Assembly (NCBI RefSeq): GCF_900187115.1
Contig: NZ_LT906455.1
Location: 124,001-188,000 of the forward strand
Source: Aliarcobacter butzleri
GTDB taxonomy: Bacteria > Campylobacterota > Campylobacteria > Campylobacterales > Arcobacteraceae
Direction of reading: 5' to 3'
DNA length: 64,000 nucleotides
Below are positions 52,538 through 61,881 of the stretch, piece after piece. The position numbers and the translations under genes were made by a program. How positions within the stretch are numbered: the first letter of the stretch is position 1; the number at the start of each line of letters is the position of its first letter. Below the pieces are notes generated by a model. The model was given only the letters and a program-made list of their open reading frames with translations. It ran no database searches and was not told the origin of the DNA.

Positions 52538-55308
52538 ATAATTTAGTAACAAATAATCAAATAACAAACTTTTTTAATAATATAACAGAGCTATTAGATA
52601 ATTGTGAAAGTTTCTATTTTAACGTAGCTTTTATAAATTTTTCAGGAATTCAATTACTTCTTGATAGTTTTAAAAAATTAGAAGAAAAAAATATAAAAGG
52701 TAAAATTTTAACTTCTACATATCTAAATTTTACGCAAATAAAAGCTTTAGAAAAAATCAAAAAGTTTAAAAATATAGAGTTGAAAATCTATGATTGCGAA
52801 GTATCAAATATAGGTTTTCATAGTAAATCTTATATTTTTGAATTTAAAGATGATTATAAAATCTTAATTGGTTCATCAAATATAACTGCAAGTGCATTTA
52901 AATCAAATATCGAATGGAATGTAAAAACAATAACAAAAAAAGATGATATTTTTTTAAAAGATGTTTTAAATGAGTTTGGAACTCTTTGGAAGAGTTCAAG
53001 AAAAGTAAATGATGAGTTTCTAACTTCATATTCAAATTTTTTAAATAGCCAAAACAAAGAGTTTAAATCTTTTAGTTTAAATCAAATAAAAACAAATTTT
53101 ATGCAAGAAAAAGCTTTGGAAAAGTTAGAAAATCTAAGAAACAAAGGTGAAAATAAAGCTTTAATAATCGCAGCAACTGGAACTGGAAAAACATATCTTA
53201 GTGCATTTGATGTAAAAAATTTTAAAGCAAAAACTATTCTTTTTTTAGTTCATAGGGAAAATATTTTAGTAAAAGCAAAACAAAGTTTTGAAGAAATTTT
53301 ACCTCACATTAACTCTTTTGGTTTATATACTGGAAATAAAAAAGAACAAAATAAAAATTATCTATTTTCAACTATTCAAACAATGAGTTCAAACTTTTTA
53401 GAGTTTTCACAAAATTTTTTTGATTATATTATTATTGATGAAGCTCATCATGCCACAAGTCCAAGTTATAAAAAAATCTTAGATTATTTTAAACCAAAAT
53501 TTTTATTGGGGCTAACTGCAACTTCAAACAGAATGGATGGAAACTCTATTTATGAAATTTTTGATGAAAATATTGCACTTGATATAAGACTAAATGATGC
53601 ACTTGAACATAATTTGATTGTTCCTTTTCACTATTATGGAATAAGTGATATACAAAGTATAGATTATGAAAATGTGGATTTAATAAAAATTGATTTATTA
53701 GCCAAACTTTTAAGTGTAAATAAAAGGGTTGATTTTATTATTGATAAGATGAATTTTTATTCAAATAGTGGAAATAAAAGAAAAGTTCTAGGTTTTTGTG
53801 TTTCAAAAGAACATTCTAATTTTATGAGTGAAGAGTTTAATAAAAAAGGTATAAATTCTATAACTTTAACAAGTGAAGATTCTATTTCTAAAAGAGAAGA
53901 TAGTATCAAAAGACTGGAAAATGAAAATGATAGTTTAGAAGTGATTTTTACAGTTGATATTTTCAATGAAGGTATAGATATTCCATCAATTAATATGGTT
54001 TTGTTTTTAAGACCAACAAATTCTCCTATAGTTTTTGTTCAACAACTTGGTCGAGGTTTACGAAAATATCAAAATAAAGAGTTTTTAACAGTTCTTGATT
54101 TTATAGGAAATCATAAAAAAGCTTATTTAATAGCTCTTGCACTTGTTGGAAATAAGATGATTGATAAAGAAAGCATTAAACTCTCACTACAAAACAATTT
54201 TGCAGATTTTAAAAATGCTTTTATTAGTATCGATGAAATCTCAAAAAGTAGAATTTTAGAGCAGATAAACAAAGAGAATTTTAATCAACTAAAATATCTA
54301 AAAGAACAATATTTTGAAGTAAAAAATATTTTAAGAAAAATTCCTAGTTTAGTTGATTTTTTGCAATTTGAAGATGTGATAAATCCTTTAAAATTTGTTG
54401 ATGAAAGTAAATCATATATAGAATTCTTGGCAAAAGTTGAAGATGATAAAAAACTAAAAGAGTTGATTTTAGATGAAAATTTTATAAAAGCTATAAGATT
54501 TATAGAAAATGAGTTACCAATAAAAAGAGTTTATGAGTTTGTGATTTTAAAATATCTTTTAAATAATGATTTTTGTGATGAAAATATAGCTTTTAAGATT
54601 TTAAATAAGTATTTAGATAGAGTTGATAAAGAGACGATAATTCATAGTTTTTTATATTTAAGACAAGATTTTTTAGATTCTGCACAAAGTAGTAGATATT
54701 TAAAACTAATAAATTATGAAAATAAAATCGCACGCAAAACAAAAGAGTTTGAAGAACTTTTGAAAAATGAAAATTATAAAAAAATATTTGAAGATAGTTT
54801 GAATTTTGGAATTTATAATTATGAAGAGGAGTTTGGTTTAACTGATTTTGGAAAACCATTTTTAAAACTATATTCTAAATACAATATGCTAAATATTGCA
54901 AAACTTTGTAATTTCCCAAAAATTCATAGTTCATTTAGAGGAAGTGGATTTTTAAAATATGAAAATGATTTCTTTTTATTTATAAATTTAGAAAAAGAGA
55001 AGTTTTCAAAATCTGCAAATTATCATAATGCCTTTTTATCAAAAGATGTTTTTACATACCAAAGTAAACCAAGTCATTCTTCTGATAAAGGTGATGGAGA
55101 AAGATTGTGTGAAAATAAAAAATTCGGAGTTAAACTTCATATATTTGTGCGAAAATATGTTCAAGTTGATAAAAAAACGCAAGATTTTATCTATCTTGGA
55201 ATTGCAAATACTCTAAAATACTGGGATAATAAACCAATAAGTTTAGAACTAAAACTTGAAAATCCTCTGAGTGATAAACTTTTTGAAGAGTTTACTAAAA
55301 TAGTTTAG
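52534..55308 (+). CDS. PLD-nuclease / SF2 helicase / DUF3427 fusion protein
   Basis: 924 residues. N-terminal phospholipase D-like nuclease half (about 15-160) with H96-x-K98 (GFHSKSYIF) and GSSNITASAF. DEAD/DEAH helicase: Walker A AATGTGKT (213-220), DEAHH (302-306), GLTATSNRMDG (326-336). Helicase C domain: DIFNEGIDIPSINMVLFLRP (475-494), motif VI QLGRGLRKY (504-512). From about 530 a long C-terminal region resembling DUF3427. One PLD motif implies dimerisation for cleavage. Related proteins occur singly or in restriction/defence neighbourhoods; function is unproven. Flanked by a chemoreceptor and tkt, so here it stands alone. Confidence 0.88.
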   Translation: MNNLVTNNQITNFFNNITELLDNCESFYFNVAFINFSGIQLLLDSFKKLEEKNIKGKILTSTYLNFTQIKALEKIKKFKNIELKIYDCEVSNIGFHSKSYIFEFKDDYKILIGSSNITASAFKSNIEWNVKTITKKDDIFLKDVLNEFGTLWKSSRKVNDEFLTSYSNFLNSQNKEFKSFSLNQIKTNFMQEKALEKLENLRNKGENKALIIAATGTGKTYLSAFDVKNFKAKTILFLVHRENILVKAKQSFEEILPHINSFGLYTGNKKEQNKNYLFSTIQTMSSNFLEFSQNFFDYIIIDEAHHATSPSYKKILDYFKPKFLLGLTATSNRMDGNSIYEIFDENIALDIRLNDALEHNLIVPFHYYGISDIQSIDYENVDLIKIDLLAKLLSVNKRVDFIIDKMNFYSNSGNKRKVLGFCVSKEHSNFMSEEFNKKGINSITLTSEDSISKREDSIKRLENENDSLEVIFTVDIFNEGIDIPSINMVLFLRPTNSPIVFVQQLGRGLRKYQNKEFLTVLDFIGNHKKAYLIALALVGNKMIDKESIKLSLQNNFADFKNAFISIDEISKSRILEQINKENFNQLKYLKEQYFEVKNILRKIPSLVDFLQFEDVINPLKFVDESKSYIEFLAKVEDDKKLKELILDENFIKAIRFIENELPIKRVYEFVILKYLLNNDFCDENIAFKILNKYLDRVDKETIIHSFLYLRQDFLDSAQSSRYLKLINYENKIARKTKEFEELLKNENYKKIFEDSLNFGIYNYEEEFGLTDFGKPFLKLYSKYNMLNIAKLCNFPKIHSSFRGSGFLKYENDFFLFINLEKEKFSKSANYHNAFLSKDVFTYQSKPSHSSDKGDGERLCENKKFGVKLHIFVRKYVQVDKKTQDFIYLGIANTLKYWDNKPISLELKLENPLSDKLFEEFTKIV

Positions 55309-55336
55309 TAACTTAAAAAATTAAATACTTTTTAGA

Positions 55337-55342
55337 TATAAT
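55337..55342 (+). promoter_or_regulatory. tkt -10 box
   Basis: TATAAT, 44 bases before the tkt ATG; TTAGGA is the ribosome-binding site. Confidence 0.5.
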
Positions 55343-55385
55343 CGCTTAAAAATTTTAAATAACTCACCAAACAATTAGGATAATT

Positions 55386-57305
55386 ATGTCAAAACAACTT
55401 CTACAAAAACAAGCAGATACTATCAGATTTTTAGCAGCTGATATGGTTCAACAAGCAAACTCAGGACATCCTGGTGCTCCAATGGGATTAGCTGATATTG
55501 CAACAGTTTTAAGTAAACATTTAAATGTAAATCCAGCTGATGAAAAATGGTTAAATAGAGATAGATTAGTATTTTCAGGTGGTCATGCAACTGGATTAGT
55601 TTACTCTTTATTACATCTTTGGGGATTTAATGTATCTATAAATGATATTAAAAACTTTAGACAAACTCACTCTAAAACTCCAGGACATCCAGAATATGGT
55701 CATACTCATGGAATTGAAATTACAACAGGACCTTTAGGACAAGGAATTGCAAATGCAGTTGGATTTGCAATGGCAGGAAAATATGCACAAAATCTTCTTG
55801 GAAGTGATGTAATAAATCATAAAGTTTACTGTTTATGTGGTGATGGAGATTTACAAGAGGGTATTTCTTATGAAGCAACAGCAACAGCAGGACATTTAAA
55901 ACTTGATAATCTTGTAATAATTTATGATTCAAATTCAATCACAATTGAAGGTGATACAAGTATTTCTTGGAGTGAAAATGTTAAAAAAAGATTTCAAGCT
56001 ATTGATTTTGAAGTAATAGAAATAGATGGACATAATTTTGACCAAATTGATAAAGCCTTAGTTGCTGCTAAATCATCAACACTTCCAGTATTAATTATTG
56101 CAAAAACAGCAATTGCTAAAGGTGCAGTAACAATGGAAGGAAGTCATCATTCTCATGGAGCTCCATTAGGTGAAGATGAAATTGCAAAATCTAAAGAAAA
56201 AGCAGGATTTAATCCTGAAGAAAAATTCTTTGTACCAGCTGATGTAAAAGGTGCTTTTGATAAATTAATCGTTGGTTCTACTGCTCAAAATGCTTGGATG
56301 GAATCACTTTCTGCTCAAACAAAAGCGAAAATTGAAGAATTAAAAAATCCTAATTTTGATTCAATCGTTTATCCAACTTTTGAGCCTGATTCAAGCGTTG
56401 CAACAAGAGATTCAAATCATAAAATTTTAAATGCAATTGCAAAAGCAATTCCAGGATTTTTAGGTGGAAGTGCTGACTTAGCACCATCAAATAAAACTGA
56501 ATTAAAAGATATGGGTGATTTCCCAAAAGGAAGAAATATTCACTTTGGTATCAAAGAACATGCTATGGCAGCTATTACAAATGCAATGAATTTATATGGA
56601 TTATTTAGAGTTTATTCTGCAACATTCTTTGTATTTAGTGATTATTTAAAACCAAGTGCAAGAATAGCTGCACTTGCAGGAATTCCTCAACACTTTATTT
56701 GGACTCATGACTCTATTGGTGTTGGAGAAGATGGTCCAACTCACCAACCAATTGAGCATTTATCACAATTTAGAGCATTACCAAATTTCTATACATTTAG
56801 ACCAGCTGATGCAACAGAAAATATTGAGTCTTGGAAAGTTGCTTTAAAAATGAAAGCTCCAACTGCTTTTGTTTGCTCAAGACAAGGTTTAAGAGTATTA
56901 AAAGATGAAAAAGCTTATGGAAATGTTTCAAATGGAGCTTATTTATTAAAAGAAAGAGAAAATGCAAATATCACTATCATGGCATCTGGAAGTGAATTAA
57001 TGCTTGCACTTCAAACAGCTTGTTCTTTAGAGGAAGACGGAATTTTTGCAAATGTTGTTTCAGTTCCTTGTTTTGATTTATTAATGGAACAAAGTAAAGA
57101 GTATGTTGACAGAATTATAAATAAAAATACAAAAGTATATGCAGTTGAAGCAGCTCGTGGTTTGGAATACTACAAATATGCTGATGTTGTGTTTGGTATG
57201 GAAACATTTGGAGCATCTGGACCAGCAAATGATTTATTTGAAGAGTTTGGATTTACAAAAGATAAATTAAAAGCAAAAATTATTGCTGACTTCAAAAACA
57301 ATTAA
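55386..57305 (+). CDS. tkt: Transketolase
   Basis: TPP enzyme moving two-carbon units between sugar phosphates in the pentose phosphate pathway. 639 residues, near standard length: NSGHPGAPMG, PGHPEYGHTHGIEITTGPLGQG, TPP motif GDGDLQEG...NLVIIYDSN, and pyrimidine-domain EDGPTHQPIEH and FRPADATE. Own promoter and a terminator. Confidence 0.97.
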   Translation: MSKQLLQKQADTIRFLAADMVQQANSGHPGAPMGLADIATVLSKHLNVNPADEKWLNRDRLVFSGGHATGLVYSLLHLWGFNVSINDIKNFRQTHSKTPGHPEYGHTHGIEITTGPLGQGIANAVGFAMAGKYAQNLLGSDVINHKVYCLCGDGDLQEGISYEATATAGHLKLDNLVIIYDSNSITIEGDTSISWSENVKKRFQAIDFEVIEIDGHNFDQIDKALVAAKSSTLPVLIIAKTAIAKGAVTMEGSHHSHGAPLGEDEIAKSKEKAGFNPEEKFFVPADVKGAFDKLIVGSTAQNAWMESLSAQTKAKIEELKNPNFDSIVYPTFEPDSSVATRDSNHKILNAIAKAIPGFLGGSADLAPSNKTELKDMGDFPKGRNIHFGIKEHAMAAITNAMNLYGLFRVYSATFFVFSDYLKPSARIAALAGIPQHFIWTHDSIGVGEDGPTHQPIEHLSQFRALPNFYTFRPADATENIESWKVALKMKAPTAFVCSRQGLRVLKDEKAYGNVSNGAYLLKERENANITIMASGSELMLALQTACSLEEDGIFANVVSVPCFDLLMEQSKEYVDRIINKNTKVYAVEAARGLEYYKYADVVFGMETFGASGPANDLFEEFGFTKDKLKAKIIADFKNN

Positions 57306-57332
57306 ATAGGTGAGAGTTAAAACTCATCTATT
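57305..57332 (+). terminator. Terminator after tkt
   Basis: 10-bp stem AATAGGTGAG / CTCATCTATT (one G-U), 8-base loop, starting at the stop codon and followed by a T-rich stretch. Confidence 0.7.
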
Positions 57333-57381
57333 AATTTCTTAATTAATTTAAAAATCTCATCTTCTTTTTATATTAACTTCA

Positions 57382-57387
57382 TATAAT
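57382..57387 (+). promoter_or_regulatory. -10 box of lrgAB
   Basis: TATAAT, 36 bases before the TTG start at 57423. Confidence 0.5.
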
Positions 57388-57422
57388 CTGTTTTTTTAAA
57401 AACTTAATAACAAGGAAAAAGT

Positions 57423-57776
57423 TTGTTAAAAGGTATTATAGTTTTATTAGTTTTCCAATTTTTAGGCGAGTGTATAGCAAAATTCTTCACTCTTTTAGTT
57501 CCAGGTCCTGTAATTGGGATGGTTTTACTTTTAGTATTTTTAATTATAAAAAAAGGAAGTTTTCATAGTCTTGATAATGCAGTTGCTCTTCATTTAAGAT
57601 ATCTTCCACTACTTTTTATTCCAGCAGCTATGGGAATAATCACTCAAATAGATATTATTACAAAAGAGTTTTGGGCGATATTTATAGCTTTGTTTTTTGG
57701 AACATTAATAGCTTTAATCTTTGCCGCAAAATTTATGGATTTTTTAACTTCAAAGGTGAATAAAGATGAATTATGA
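57423..57776 (+). CDS. LrgA/CidA-family holin-like membrane protein
   Basis: 117 residues, four membrane helices, with VPGPVIGMVLLLVFL and RYLPLLFIPAAMGI of the LrgA/CidA family. These proteins act with LrgB in murein hydrolase control, or as pyruvate/organic-acid transporters (PftAB of Bacillus). TTG start with AAGGAAAAAG. Overlaps the LrgB gene by 11 bases. Confidence 0.9.
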   Translation: MLKGIIVLLVFQFLGECIAKFFTLLVPGPVIGMVLLLVFLIIKKGSFHSLDNAVALHLRYLPLLFIPAAMGIITQIDIITKEFWAIFIALFFGTLIALIFAAKFMDFLTSKVNKDEL

Positions 57777-58488
57777 AGCTTTAACAAATTATATTAGTTC
57801 AACTCCTCTTACTTGGTTGATTATAACAATAGCAGCTTTTAAATTTGGAATAATAATTTATGAAAAGTTTAATAAACATACACTTTTACAACCAATTATT
57901 ATTGCTTATGTGATTATTTTATTTTTAATTATTTACACAAATACCTCATTTGAGAAGTATTTTAAAAGTGTTGAAATAATTCATTTTTTTCTTGGCCCTG
58001 CAACTGTAGCACTTGCACTTCCTTTATATAAAAATTTGAAATATATAAAATCACTTTTTTTACCAATAGTATTAACACTCTTTATAGCTGGAGTTTTTTC
58101 AATAGTAATTGCAGTTAGTCTGCTTTATATTTTTGGAGCACATCTTCCAACTATTTTATCAATGACTACAAAATCTATAACTGCTCCAATTGCAATTATA
58201 ACTTCACAACAAATAGGAGCTATTCCTTCACTTGCAGTTGGTTTTGTTTTGATTACGGGAATTGTTGGAGCTTTATTTGGAACAATTGTATTTAAGATTT
58301 TTAAAGTTAAATATGAAACTTCAAAAGGTTTTGCACTTGGACTTGTATCTCATGGAATTGGAACTGCAAGAGCAATTGAAATAAGTGAAAAAGCAGCAGC
58401 TTTTGCAGCACTTGCTATGGGGTTAAGTGGAATATTTACTGCAATCTTTCTTCCAATAGTAATTACATATTTTAAAAATATTTTCTAA
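57766..58488 (+). CDS. LrgB/CidB-family membrane protein
   Basis: 240 residues, about seven membrane helices; LGPATVALALPLYKN, LGxx(T)KSITAPIA, and GFALGLVSHGIGTARA are LrgB signatures. Partner of the preceding LrgA protein. Near tkt and far from cell-wall genes, so an organic-acid transport role is at least as likely as autolysis control; that is inference. Confidence 0.92.
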   Translation: MNYEALTNYISSTPLTWLIITIAAFKFGIIIYEKFNKHTLLQPIIIAYVIILFLIIYTNTSFEKYFKSVEIIHFFLGPATVALALPLYKNLKYIKSLFLPIVLTLFIAGVFSIVIAVSLLYIFGAHLPTILSMTTKSITAPIAIITSQQIGAIPSLAVGFVLITGIVGALFGTIVFKIFKVKYETSKGFALGLVSHGIGTARAIEISEKAAAFAALAMGLSGIFTAIFLPIVITYFKNIF

Positions 58489-58502
58489 AATAAGGACTAA
58501 AA

Positions 58503-58856
58503 GTGAAAGAAACTCTTTTTGTTTATGGAACTCTTATGCCAAATTGTCCAAATGCTCATATTCTAGAAAATATTGTGGGAAAGTTTCTTCCAGCAACTGT
58601 AAAAGGAAAATTAGTTGATGCTGGCTGGAGTGCAAGTATGGGATATCCAGGTATTAGACTTGAAGATGGTAGTGATACAATACATGGTTTTTTATTTTAT
58701 TCAGATAATCTTATAAATCATTGGGATTTTTTAGATGAATTTGAAGGAGAAGAATTTATAAGAATGCCTATAAAAGCTGAAAGATTTGATGAAATTGAAG
58801 TTGATACTTATATATATACTTTAAAAGATGAAATTATAGAAGAAGAGCTATATTAA
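58503..58856 (+). CDS. Gamma-glutamylcyclotransferase-like (AIG2/GGCT) protein
   Basis: 117 residues with YGTLMPNCPNAH at the start (substrate loop YGxL), YPGIRLEDG and LDEFEGEEFIR carrying the catalytic Glu. Family members cleave gamma-glutamyl amines or peptides to 5-oxoproline. GTG start with AAGGAC five bases away. Last in the lrgAB transcript. Confidence 0.87.
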   Translation: MKETLFVYGTLMPNCPNAHILENIVGKFLPATVKGKLVDAGWSASMGYPGIRLEDGSDTIHGFLFYSDNLINHWDFLDEFEGEEFIRMPIKAERFDEIEVDTYIYTLKDEIIEEELY

Positions 58857-58860
58857 TATA

Positions 58861-58886
58861 ATCAATGAGTTTAATAACTCATTGAT
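58861..58886. terminator. Bidirectional terminator between GGCT and DUF350 genes
   Basis: Perfect 11-bp stem ATCAATGAGTT / AACTCATTGAT with loop TAAT, containing the stop codon of the minus-strand gene. Confidence 0.7.
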
Positions 58887-59275
58887 CCAGCATTGATTAA
58901 TCCAATACAAATTGATAAAAATGCCATTAAAATTCCAACAGAAATTACTCCTTGTGAAATTTTAGAACTAAATGAATATTTTCCTTTAGTTCTTGTAACA
59001 ATAGATGCAAAAATTAATTGAATAATTATAGCTATAACTCCCCAAACAACAAAGTCTATATAAGAAACAGAGTTTTCTAAAGCACTATAAATAGGAATTG
59101 AAACTCCAATTATTGCTCCACCAAATCCTAAAGCAGCTGCAATGTTATTTTCTTCAAAAATAAGTTTATAGTCATCATAAGGTGTAACTATAGAATAAAG
59201 ATAAAGAAAAGAAACTACAAGCAAAATTGCTGTTAAGAAAAAGCTCATAAAGTTAAAAAATAATCCAATTTCCAT
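58871..59275 (-). CDS. DUF350 family membrane protein
   Basis: 134 residues with four predicted helices arranged as two similar halves, fitting DUF350 (YjfL type): TPYDDYKLIFEENNIAAALGFGGAIIGVSI in sum (33-62; key residues D36, N45, G51) and the second half TRTKGKYSFSSKISQGVISVGILMA-like. Function unknown; relatives sit in lipid or glutathionylspermidine contexts. Between the GGCT gene and the symporter. Confidence 0.82.
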   Translation of the reverse strand: MEIGLFFNFMSFFLTAILLVVSFLYLYSIVTPYDDYKLIFEENNIAAALGFGGAIIGVSIPIYSALENSVSYIDFVVWGVIAIIIQLIFASIVTRTKGKYSFSSKISQGVISVGILMAFLSICIGLINAGSMSY

Positions 59276-59308
59276 TTTTAATCCTAATTTTTGTTCTATT
59301 CTATCAAA

Positions 59309-59340
59309 AAGTTGTTAGATAAAACTTTATCTAACGACTT
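59309..59340 (-). terminator. Terminator of dicarboxylate symporter gene
   Basis: 14-bp stem (one G-U) AAGTTGTTAGATAA / TTATCTAACGACTT with loop AACT, adjoining the stop codon at 59339-59341. Confidence 0.75.
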
Positions 59341-60685
59341 ATTTAATTGTTTTTGATCCAATAACACTTTCAATTTTATCTGGGTTGTTAAGTGCATATT
59401 GGAATTTTTCCATATCAATTTTTTTGTCCCAAACACCTACAACAACAGCTGCAACTGCATTTCCACAAAGATTTCCAACTGCTCTCATTTCAGACATAAA
59501 TTTATCAACACCAAGTAAAACAGCAACTGTTACAACAGGAATTGCTCCACCCATTGCTCCTAAAGTTCCTGCAAGTACGATAAATCCAGAACCTGTAACT
59601 CCAACTGCTCCTTTTGATGTAACCATCAAAATTAAAATAATGAATAATTGTTGTTCAATAGTTAAAGGAATATTAAATGCTTGTGATAAGAATATAATAC
59701 AAAGTGCTAAATAAATATTTGTACAATCAAGGTTAAATGAGTAACCAGTAGGTAATACTAATCCTGTTACAGATTTTTTTACTCCAGCTGCTTCAAGTCT
59801 TCTCATAAGTGGTGCTAAAGCAGATTCACTAGAACTTGTTGCAAATACAATTAATACTTCTTTTTGAATATATCTCATAAATTTGAAGATATTAACTTTA
59901 AAGAATGCCATGATAATACCTAAGATAACAAAAATAAATGCAAGAACAGATATAAACATAACACCTAATAAACTTGCCATGTTAATAAGTGAATCAATAC
60001 CAAATTTCCCAATTAAGAAAGCCATAGCACTGAAACTTGCTAAAGGAGATAACCACATTAAAATGATTAACACTTTGAAGAAAAAGTTTTGTGCAACTTC
60101 AACAGGTTTTAAAATTTTTGGTTTATGTTTTCCACCAAAAGCAGAAATTAAGATAGCTAAAACTAAAGCCATAACTAAAACTTGTAAAGTTTGACCAGTT
60201 AAAAATGGTGTAATAGGGTCAGTTGGAATTGCATTTTTAAGAATTTCCCAAATATCTCCCACTTTGTCTGGATCAACATGAGTATATTTATCAACAGTGC
60301 TAACACTTTTTTCATCAAGGTGATTAACATCAAGATTCATTCCATGTCCTGGTCCAAACCAGTTACCAAAAATAACACCAATTGCTAAAGCAAATGTACT
60401 TACAATTTCAAAGTAAATAAATGCTTTAAATCCTAATGAACCTAATTCTTTAAGAGATTCTAGTCCAACAATACCAGAAATTATCGTAAGAAAAATAATA
60501 GGTCCTACAAGCCATTTTAATATTTTTATAAACCAATCAATACCTGGCTTTGCTTCTATTCCTAATGCAGGATTAACATACCCCACAATAATACCTGCGA
60601 TGATACCAAATATTACCCAAAAAGCTAAGCTTTTAACAGTATAGTCCATCAAAGTTCTTTTTTTCAAATCTACTTCTTGTTCCAA
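59339..60685 (-). CDS. Dicarboxylate/amino acid:cation symporter (DAACS family)
   Basis: 448 residues with the chosen start, about eight helices plus re-entrant loops. DAACS signatures: ATSSSESALAPLMRRLE (serine-rich loop HP1), TGYSFNLDCTNIY (TM7 NMDGT-like motif, here NLDCT), and KGAVGVTGSGFIVLAG (HP2). Transports C4-dicarboxylates or glutamate/aspartate with Na+ or H+. The open frame extends to GTG 60784, but TTG 60685 has AAAGGAC at five bases and gives a normal N-terminus, whereas the longer form adds a basic low-complexity stretch. Confidence 0.88.
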   Translation of the reverse strand: MEQEVDLKKRTLMDYTVKSLAFWVIFGIIAGIIVGYVNPALGIEAKPGIDWFIKILKWLVGPIIFLTIISGIVGLESLKELGSLGFKAFIYFEIVSTFALAIGVIFGNWFGPGHGMNLDVNHLDEKSVSTVDKYTHVDPDKVGDIWEILKNAIPTDPITPFLTGQTLQVLVMALVLAILISAFGGKHKPKILKPVEVAQNFFFKVLIILMWLSPLASFSAMAFLIGKFGIDSLINMASLLGVMFISVLAFIFVILGIIMAFFKVNIFKFMRYIQKEVLIVFATSSSESALAPLMRRLEAAGVKKSVTGLVLPTGYSFNLDCTNIYLALCIIFLSQAFNIPLTIEQQLFIILILMVTSKGAVGVTGSGFIVLAGTLGAMGGAIPVVTVAVLLGVDKFMSEMRAVGNLCGNAVAAVVVGVWDKKIDMEKFQYALNNPDKIESVIGSKTIK

Positions 60686-60868
60686 AGTGCGTCCTTTTTT
60701 TAGTCTAAGCTTTAATAATAGCGAATATTTTTTTAAATTTTGTTTTAATTTTTGCCTTAATTTTTCAAATAAAAAATTATTCACTTTTAAGAAATTCTTG
60801 ACTTTTTAAGAATTTTTTTATAAACTTTCAAAAGTAAAGAGTTAAACTTTATACTTTAAGGAATGAGA

Positions 60869-61507
60869 ATGAAAATAATAGAAGATAAAACTTATTATAA
60901 GATGTCAAAATTGGTTGAATTATCAAATCTAAATAATCATACAATATCATTTTATGATAAAAAAGGTTTGTTACCAAATACTATTAGTACATCAAAAAAT
61001 ATGAAATATTATCCTGAAATAACGATTACGGTTTTAAATTTAATTAAATATTTCAAAGATAATCTAAATTTTTCAATAGATTACATAAAAGAGTTATTTG
61101 ATTACTATCAGATAAATTTTGAAAATAGATCAGATTTGATTTTACAATCAATTCAAATGTTAAGCAATGAAATTAAAAATCCAATTTTAAAAAAAGATTT
61201 ATTAAATAAAAATATTGATGAAGCTATAAAACTTGATTTATTAGAGGATAAAGAAGTTTATTTTAAAACAGAAATTGAAGTTTTAGATACATTTAATGAG
61301 CTAAAAAAATATGATGTATCAACTGAACTTATAAGCCAATATGTAAAAACAAGCAAAAATCTAGCACTTTTAGAAAAAGAACTTACAAATAAAGTATTGG
61401 AAAAAAATGGTTTTTTACCAGAAGTTTTAGTTCTTGATATATTAAATAAGTTTAAACCATATGTTTTTAATCGGCATACAATTTTAGAGTTTAAAAAGGC
61501 AAAATAA
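60869..61507 (+). CDS. MerR-like transcriptional regulator
   Basis: 212 residues. N-terminal winged HTH of MerR type (about 10-75: YKMSKLVELSNLNNHTISFYDKKGLLPNTI, key residues Y10, S13, H26; then KYYPEITITVLNLIKYFKDNLNFSIDYIKELF in outline). The rest is helical without Cys clusters, so it is not a metal- or redox-type MerR. ATG 60869 is used (AAGGA six bases away). It heads a five-gene cluster of phospholipid enzymes with overlapping junctions and probably controls it. Confidence 0.82.
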   Translation: MKIIEDKTYYKMSKLVELSNLNNHTISFYDKKGLLPNTISTSKNMKYYPEITITVLNLIKYFKDNLNFSIDYIKELFDYYQINFENRSDLILQSIQMLSNEIKNPILKKDLLNKNIDEAIKLDLLEDKEVYFKTEIEVLDTFNELKKYDVSTELISQYVKTSKNLALLEKELTNKVLEKNGFLPEVLVLDILNKFKPYVFNRHTILEFKKAK

Positions 61508-61881
61508 TGAGAAAAGAGAAATATATATCAGCAATTTTTGCTTTTATTTTATGGGGAAGTTGGTCTTATTTTGTAAATATTGAAGATGAAAATAGATTTA
61601 TATCATCTTTTTTTCAAGGAATAGCTAGTTTTATAATAACACTTTTTATGGTAAGATTAATAATCGTTTTTAGTAATATATTTACAAATAGTTCAATTTA
61701 CATAATATCAATTTTAACTGTTTTAGCTACTTCAAGTATAGTTTTTATAGGGCATTTAATAATAAATACTCAAAATATATTTTATACTATTGCTCCTACA
61801 GTTATTGTTGCTTTTATGTTTTCTCTTTTTATAGCAAAAAAGTATCAAAAATCAATCACAGAGGATAAAAATGAAAGATAG
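61507..61881 (+). CDS. Small integral membrane protein, phospholipid cluster
   Basis: 124 residues, four membrane helices (about 7-25, 33-55, 62-85, 90-110) and a charged C-terminus. Not recognised. TAATG overlap with the merR-like gene and 11-base overlap with the phosphatidyltransferase gene, so it belongs to the cluster. Confidence 0.7.
   Translation: MRKEKYISAIFAFILWGSWSYFVNIEDENRFISSFFQGIASFIITLFMVRLIIVFSNIFTNSSIYIISILTVLATSSIVFIGHLIINTQNIFYTIAPTVIVAFMFSLFIAKKYQKSITEDKNER

Noticed and set aside
60686-60784. N-terminal extension of the dicarboxylate symporter
   Set aside because: Basic low-complexity residues, no ribosome-binding site at GTG 60784; TTG 60685 has AAAGGAC at good spacing.
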